From positions 186,001 through 250,000 of the forward strand of contig NZ_JANBBE010000011.1 in the NCBI RefSeq assembly GCF_024648825.1: a stretch of 64,000 nt of DNA. Direction: 5' to 3'. The notes under the pieces were generated by a model. That model had not been told where the DNA came from. It saw nothing but the letters and a program-made list of their open reading frames with translations, and did not search any database. This document shows, piece by piece, positions 61,547 through 64,000 of the stretch. The stretch's first letter is position 1. Each line of letters opens with the position of its first letter. The DNA comes from Lentzea californiensis. Lineage in GTDB: Bacteria > Actinomycetota > Actinomycetes > Mycobacteriales > Pseudonocardiaceae. The position numbers and the translations under genes were made by a program.

Positions 61547-62851
61547 ATGGACAACGACTTCATCGCCCGGACCGCCGCCCGCTTCGACATCCCCGGCGCC
61601 GCCGTCGCCGTCTTCCACGACGGGCGGGAACACCACTTCAGCCACGGCGTGACCAGTGTCGAGAACCCGTTGCCGGTCACCGGGGACACGCTCTTCCTGC
61701 TCGGCTCGGTCACCAAGACCTACACGGCCACCGCGATCATGCGACTGGTGGCCCAGGGCCGGATGTCCCTGGACGCGCCGGTGCACGAGTACGTGCCGGA
61801 GCTCCGGCTGATGGACGACCGGTCGTTCACCGTCCGGCAGCTGCTGAACCACACGTCCGGCCTCGACTGGGGCACGCTGGTGGACACCGGCGAGGGCGAC
61901 GACGCCCTGGCCCGCCACGTCGGTGAGCTCGCGATCCTGAAACTGGTCGGGGCGGCGGGGGAGCGGCCGTCGTACAGCCAGTCCGGGTTCAACCTGGCCG
62001 GGCGGATCATCGAGAACGTCACCGGGCAGACGTACGAGCAGGCCATGACGGCGTTGCTGCTGGAACCGCTCGGACTCGGCAACACGCACTTCGACCGGGA
62101 CGCGGTGATGACCCGCCGGTTCGCCGTCGGGCACGAGAAGGGCGAGATCGCGCGGCCGTGGCGGCACTGGCGGGCCAACAACCCCGGTGGAGGGATCGCG
62201 GCCTCGGCGGCGGATCTCCTCGCGTGGGCCCGTTTTCACCTGAGCGACGGCGACGGGATCGACTTCGCGGAGATGCGCAGGCCCACGGCGGTGTTGCGCG
62301 GCAGCAACCTCGGTGACGCCATCGGGGTCGGCTGGTTCCTGCGCGAGATCGATGGCGTGCGGACGATCGGGCACGGCGGTTCGTCCAACGGGCAGTTCGC
62401 CGAGCTGCTGATCGTTCCCGAACGCGGCTTCGCGGTGGTGTCGGTCGCGAACCAGGGGCCGGACGGCATCCCGTTCAACCAGGCGGTGGTGCGGCAGGCG
62501 TTGGAGGACCACCTCGGCGTCGTGGACCGCGATCCAGAACCGTTGCCGTACAACGCATCGAAGGCCGCCGAGGCCGCTGGAGGCTACGGCAACGACTCGA
62601 TGATGATGACCATCGACGACACCGGGACCGGGCTGGTGCTGGAGGTGCTGATCCGGCCGGAGATCCGGGAGTCCGCCGAGGTGGAACTGCCGGCGGACCA
62701 CGCGCCGTTCCCGATGGGGCTGCTGCCGCGCGACGAGTACGTGATCACCGGCGGTGCGTTCGCCGGACAGCGGGGGTTCTTCAGCCGCAACGCTTCCGGC
62801 GAGATCACCGGCGTCGATCTCGCCGGTCGGACGTTCGGCCGGGTGCGATGA
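61547..62851 (+). CDS. Serine hydrolase of the class C beta-lactamase/DD-peptidase family
   Basis: 434 residues without a signal peptide: SVTK (Ser54, Lys57), SYSQSGFNLA with the YxN-like Tyr142, and IGHGGSSNGQ as the third (KTG-like) motif. The C-terminal 90 residues form an extra beta-rich domain as in Pab87-type peptidases and esterases. Being cytoplasmic, it is more likely an esterase or peptidase than an antibiotic-degrading enzyme. It sits between a MerR-type promoter and a merR gene, so it is probably induced by a ligand. Confidence 0.83.
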   Translation: MDNDFIARTAARFDIPGAAVAVFHDGREHHFSHGVTSVENPLPVTGDTLFLLGSVTKTYTATAIMRLVAQGRMSLDAPVHEYVPELRLMDDRSFTVRQLLNHTSGLDWGTLVDTGEGDDALARHVGELAILKLVGAAGERPSYSQSGFNLAGRIIENVTGQTYEQAMTALLLEPLGLGNTHFDRDAVMTRRFAVGHEKGEIARPWRHWRANNPGGGIAASAADLLAWARFHLSDGDGIDFAEMRRPTAVLRGSNLGDAIGVGWFLREIDGVRTIGHGGSSNGQFAELLIVPERGFAVVSVANQGPDGIPFNQAVVRQALEDHLGVVDRDPEPLPYNASKAAEAAGGYGNDSMMMTIDDTGTGLVLEVLIRPEIRESAEVELPADHAPFPMGLLPRDEYVITGGAFAGQRGFFSRNASGEITGVDLAGRTFGRVR

Positions 62852-62858
62852 TGGCGCC

Positions 62859-63566
62859 ATGATCACGATCGGTCAGCTCGCCCGGTACGCGGGCGTGACG
62901 ATCAAGGCGGTGCGGCACTACCACAAGGTCGGGCTGCTGCCGGAACCCGAGCGCGACCACTCCGGCTACCGGCGCTACACCGCCCGGGACGCGGTCGGCC
63001 TGGTCAAGATCCGCGCGCTCGCCGAGGCCGGTGTGCCCCTCGCCCGCGTGAAGGAACTGCTCGCGGCGGGGGAGGAGGAGTTCGCCTCTTCGATCACCGA
63101 GATCGACGAGGCGCTACGCCGCCGTGAGGAGGAGATCCGGCAGGCTCGCGAACGGGTGGTGCGGCTTAGGGCCGGCGACGCGCTGTTCGTGACCGCGGAG
63201 GCGGCCGTGATGCTGGACCTGTTGCGGGAACTGGGAGTCAGCGAGCGGGGCGTCCGGATGGAACGCGAGGTCTGGGTGCTCATGCAGGCCGTCGCCCCGG
63301 ACGAGGCGGCGGTCTGGCTCGCGGACAAGACCGAGTCGCTCGCCGACCCCGAGTTCCGGCGGATCTACCTGGCCTACGACGAGGCCTTCGGCTTCGCGGC
63401 GGAGGATCCGCGGCTGCCCGCGCTGGCACGGCGGGCCGCCGCCTGGCTGGAGCGGCGGCCCGCGATGCCGATGGCGGATCCGGAGGTCACCGCGCTGGCC
63501 ATGGCGGCGGCCGGTGCCTCGTCACCGGCCTGGGACCGGATGGCCGCGCTGAGCCGGACACCCTGA
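62859..63566 (+). CDS. MerR-family transcriptional regulator
   Basis: 235 residues: N-terminal MerR winged HTH (TIGQLARYAGVTIKAVRHYH, then KVGLLPEPERDHSGYRRYT), a coiled-coil dimer helix (about 75-110) and an alpha-helical effector domain of unknown ligand. It is 7 bp downstream of the hydrolase gene and can be transcribed with it from the palindromic promoter. A weak own -10 (GATGAT, 6 nt before ATG) overlaps the hydrolase stop codon. Activation of the hydrolase operon is inferred from the operator geometry. Confidence 0.87.
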   Translation: MITIGQLARYAGVTIKAVRHYHKVGLLPEPERDHSGYRRYTARDAVGLVKIRALAEAGVPLARVKELLAAGEEEFASSITEIDEALRRREEEIRQARERVVRLRAGDALFVTAEAAVMLDLLRELGVSERGVRMEREVWVLMQAVAPDEAAVWLADKTESLADPEFRRIYLAYDEAFGFAAEDPRLPALARRAAAWLERRPAMPMADPEVTALAMAAAGASSPAWDRMAALSRTP

Positions 63567-63591
63567 CGTGGATTCGTGGCGACTCCAGGGC

Positions 63592-64000
63592 TCAGAACAG
63601 GGTGCGCAGGAAGGCCGGCCCGCCCTCCTCGGCGTTCAGCCCTTTCTCGACGAACGCGATGTTGTGGTGGAACGAGATCCCGCTGATGTTGCGTTCCAGG
63701 TACGAGCCCTCGCCGCGCGGATCCCGCACCTCGGCCTGGTTCAGTCCGTCCACGAAGGACTTGAGCATCCCCATCGACGTGCCGGCGGTCGCCTCGGGGT
63801 GGCCGCCCCAGCTCGGCCAGTACGCGGTCTGCAGGTCCTCCACGACGTAGAGGCCGCCCGCGCGGACGTGCGGGAACAGCGCGTGGAACGAGGTCCGCAC
63901 GTGCTCGTTGAGGTGGCTGCCGTCGTCGATGACCACGTCGAACGGTCCGAGCTCGCGCCCCAGGCGGTCGAGGAACGCGGCGTCGGACTGGTCGCCCAGC
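63592..64000 (-). CDS. SAM-dependent O-methyltransferase (MycE-like), cut by the window edge
   Basis: The 136 C-terminal codons are present and the frame stays open to the right edge, so the start lies outside. DVVIDDGSHLNEHVRTSFHA and GLYVVEDLQTAYWPSWGG match the class I methyltransferases that modify sugars of macrolides and other glycosylated metabolites (MycE type), where the acidic residues of IDDGSH and ED help bind Mg2+. The SAM-binding motif I should be just beyond the window. It is convergent with the merR gene, 25 bp apart. Confidence 0.78.
   Translation of the reverse strand, partial: LGDQSDAAFLDRLGRELGPFDVVIDDGSHLNEHVRTSFHALFPHVRAGGLYVVEDLQTAYWPSWGGHPEATAGTSMGMLKSFVDGLNQAEVRDPRGEGSYLERNISGISFHHNIAFVEKGLNAEEGGPAFLRTLF

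Overview
The window looks like chromosomal DNA of a high-GC actinomycete, most likely of the Pseudonocardiales (Lentzea/Saccharothrix/Actinosynnema type). The genus guess is inference; the actinobacterial assignment rests on the very high GC, GTG/TTG starts, a SARP regulator, an ECF42-type sigma factor with its DGPF partner, Tat and lipobox signals, SDG-type class A beta-lactamase and an SAH riboswitch before metH. I see no rRNA, tRNA, CRISPR array, prophage or insertion sequence. It holds about 55 intact genes, one gene cut by the right edge and two clear pseudogenes.

Layout. 0.2-4 kb: two AAA-ATPase/LuxR regulators separated by a decayed minisatellite. 4-9.7 kb: a CcdA/TlpA-like redox pair, an HPF-like ribosome factor, a broken PEP-utilising phosphotransferase, and a DGPF/ECF42 sigma module that overlaps copC tail to tail. 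9.7-18 kb: an MFS exporter, two small anti-sigma-type ATPases, a class A beta-lactamase, pyridoxal kinase, a GntR regulator and a giant SARP. 18-22.7 kb: a five-gene carbohydrate ABC operon ending in a PhyH dioxygenase. 22.8-28.6 kb: a NitT/ThiY-type ABC operon and a sugar-dehydrogenase/LamG operon, both with the same TAGCGT-type promoter and the same GGAAAGCGCTTTCC operator, so probably one regulon. 28.6-44 kb: lipoprotein, esterase, methyltransferases, LysR with a metallo-hydrolase, alpha-carbonic anhydrase, three MFS copies (one dead), DedA, gamma-glutamyltransferase, a beta-helix lipoprotein, a phosphatase and a phosphoesterase. 44-53 kb: a Tat-exported propeller-amidohydrolase, a reductase/TetR pair around a shared operator, a Nudix enzyme, a small-molecule kinase, and a two-gene unit of sugar-binding lipoprotein plus GGDEF-EAL receptor. 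53-64 kb: SAH-riboswitch-controlled metH, patatin, two tandem GH8 enzymes, a serine hydrolase with its MerR regulator, and the 3' part of a methyltransferase gene.

How it works together. Much of the window is exported or cell-envelope function (lipoproteins, glycoside hydrolases, sugar dehydrogenase, esterase, carbonic anhydrase) with dedicated regulators beside the targets (TetR, MerR, LysR, SARP, ECF42). Two architectural traits run through it. At least 13 genes have an exact TANNNT hexamer 6-8 nt before the start codon, the layout of leaderless transcripts. Nine of fourteen convergent gene pairs overlap at their 3' ends by 7 to 94 bp. The least familiar unit is the binding-protein/GGDEF-EAL pair at 50.2-53.1 kb, which may couple an extracellular sugar to cyclic-di-GMP.
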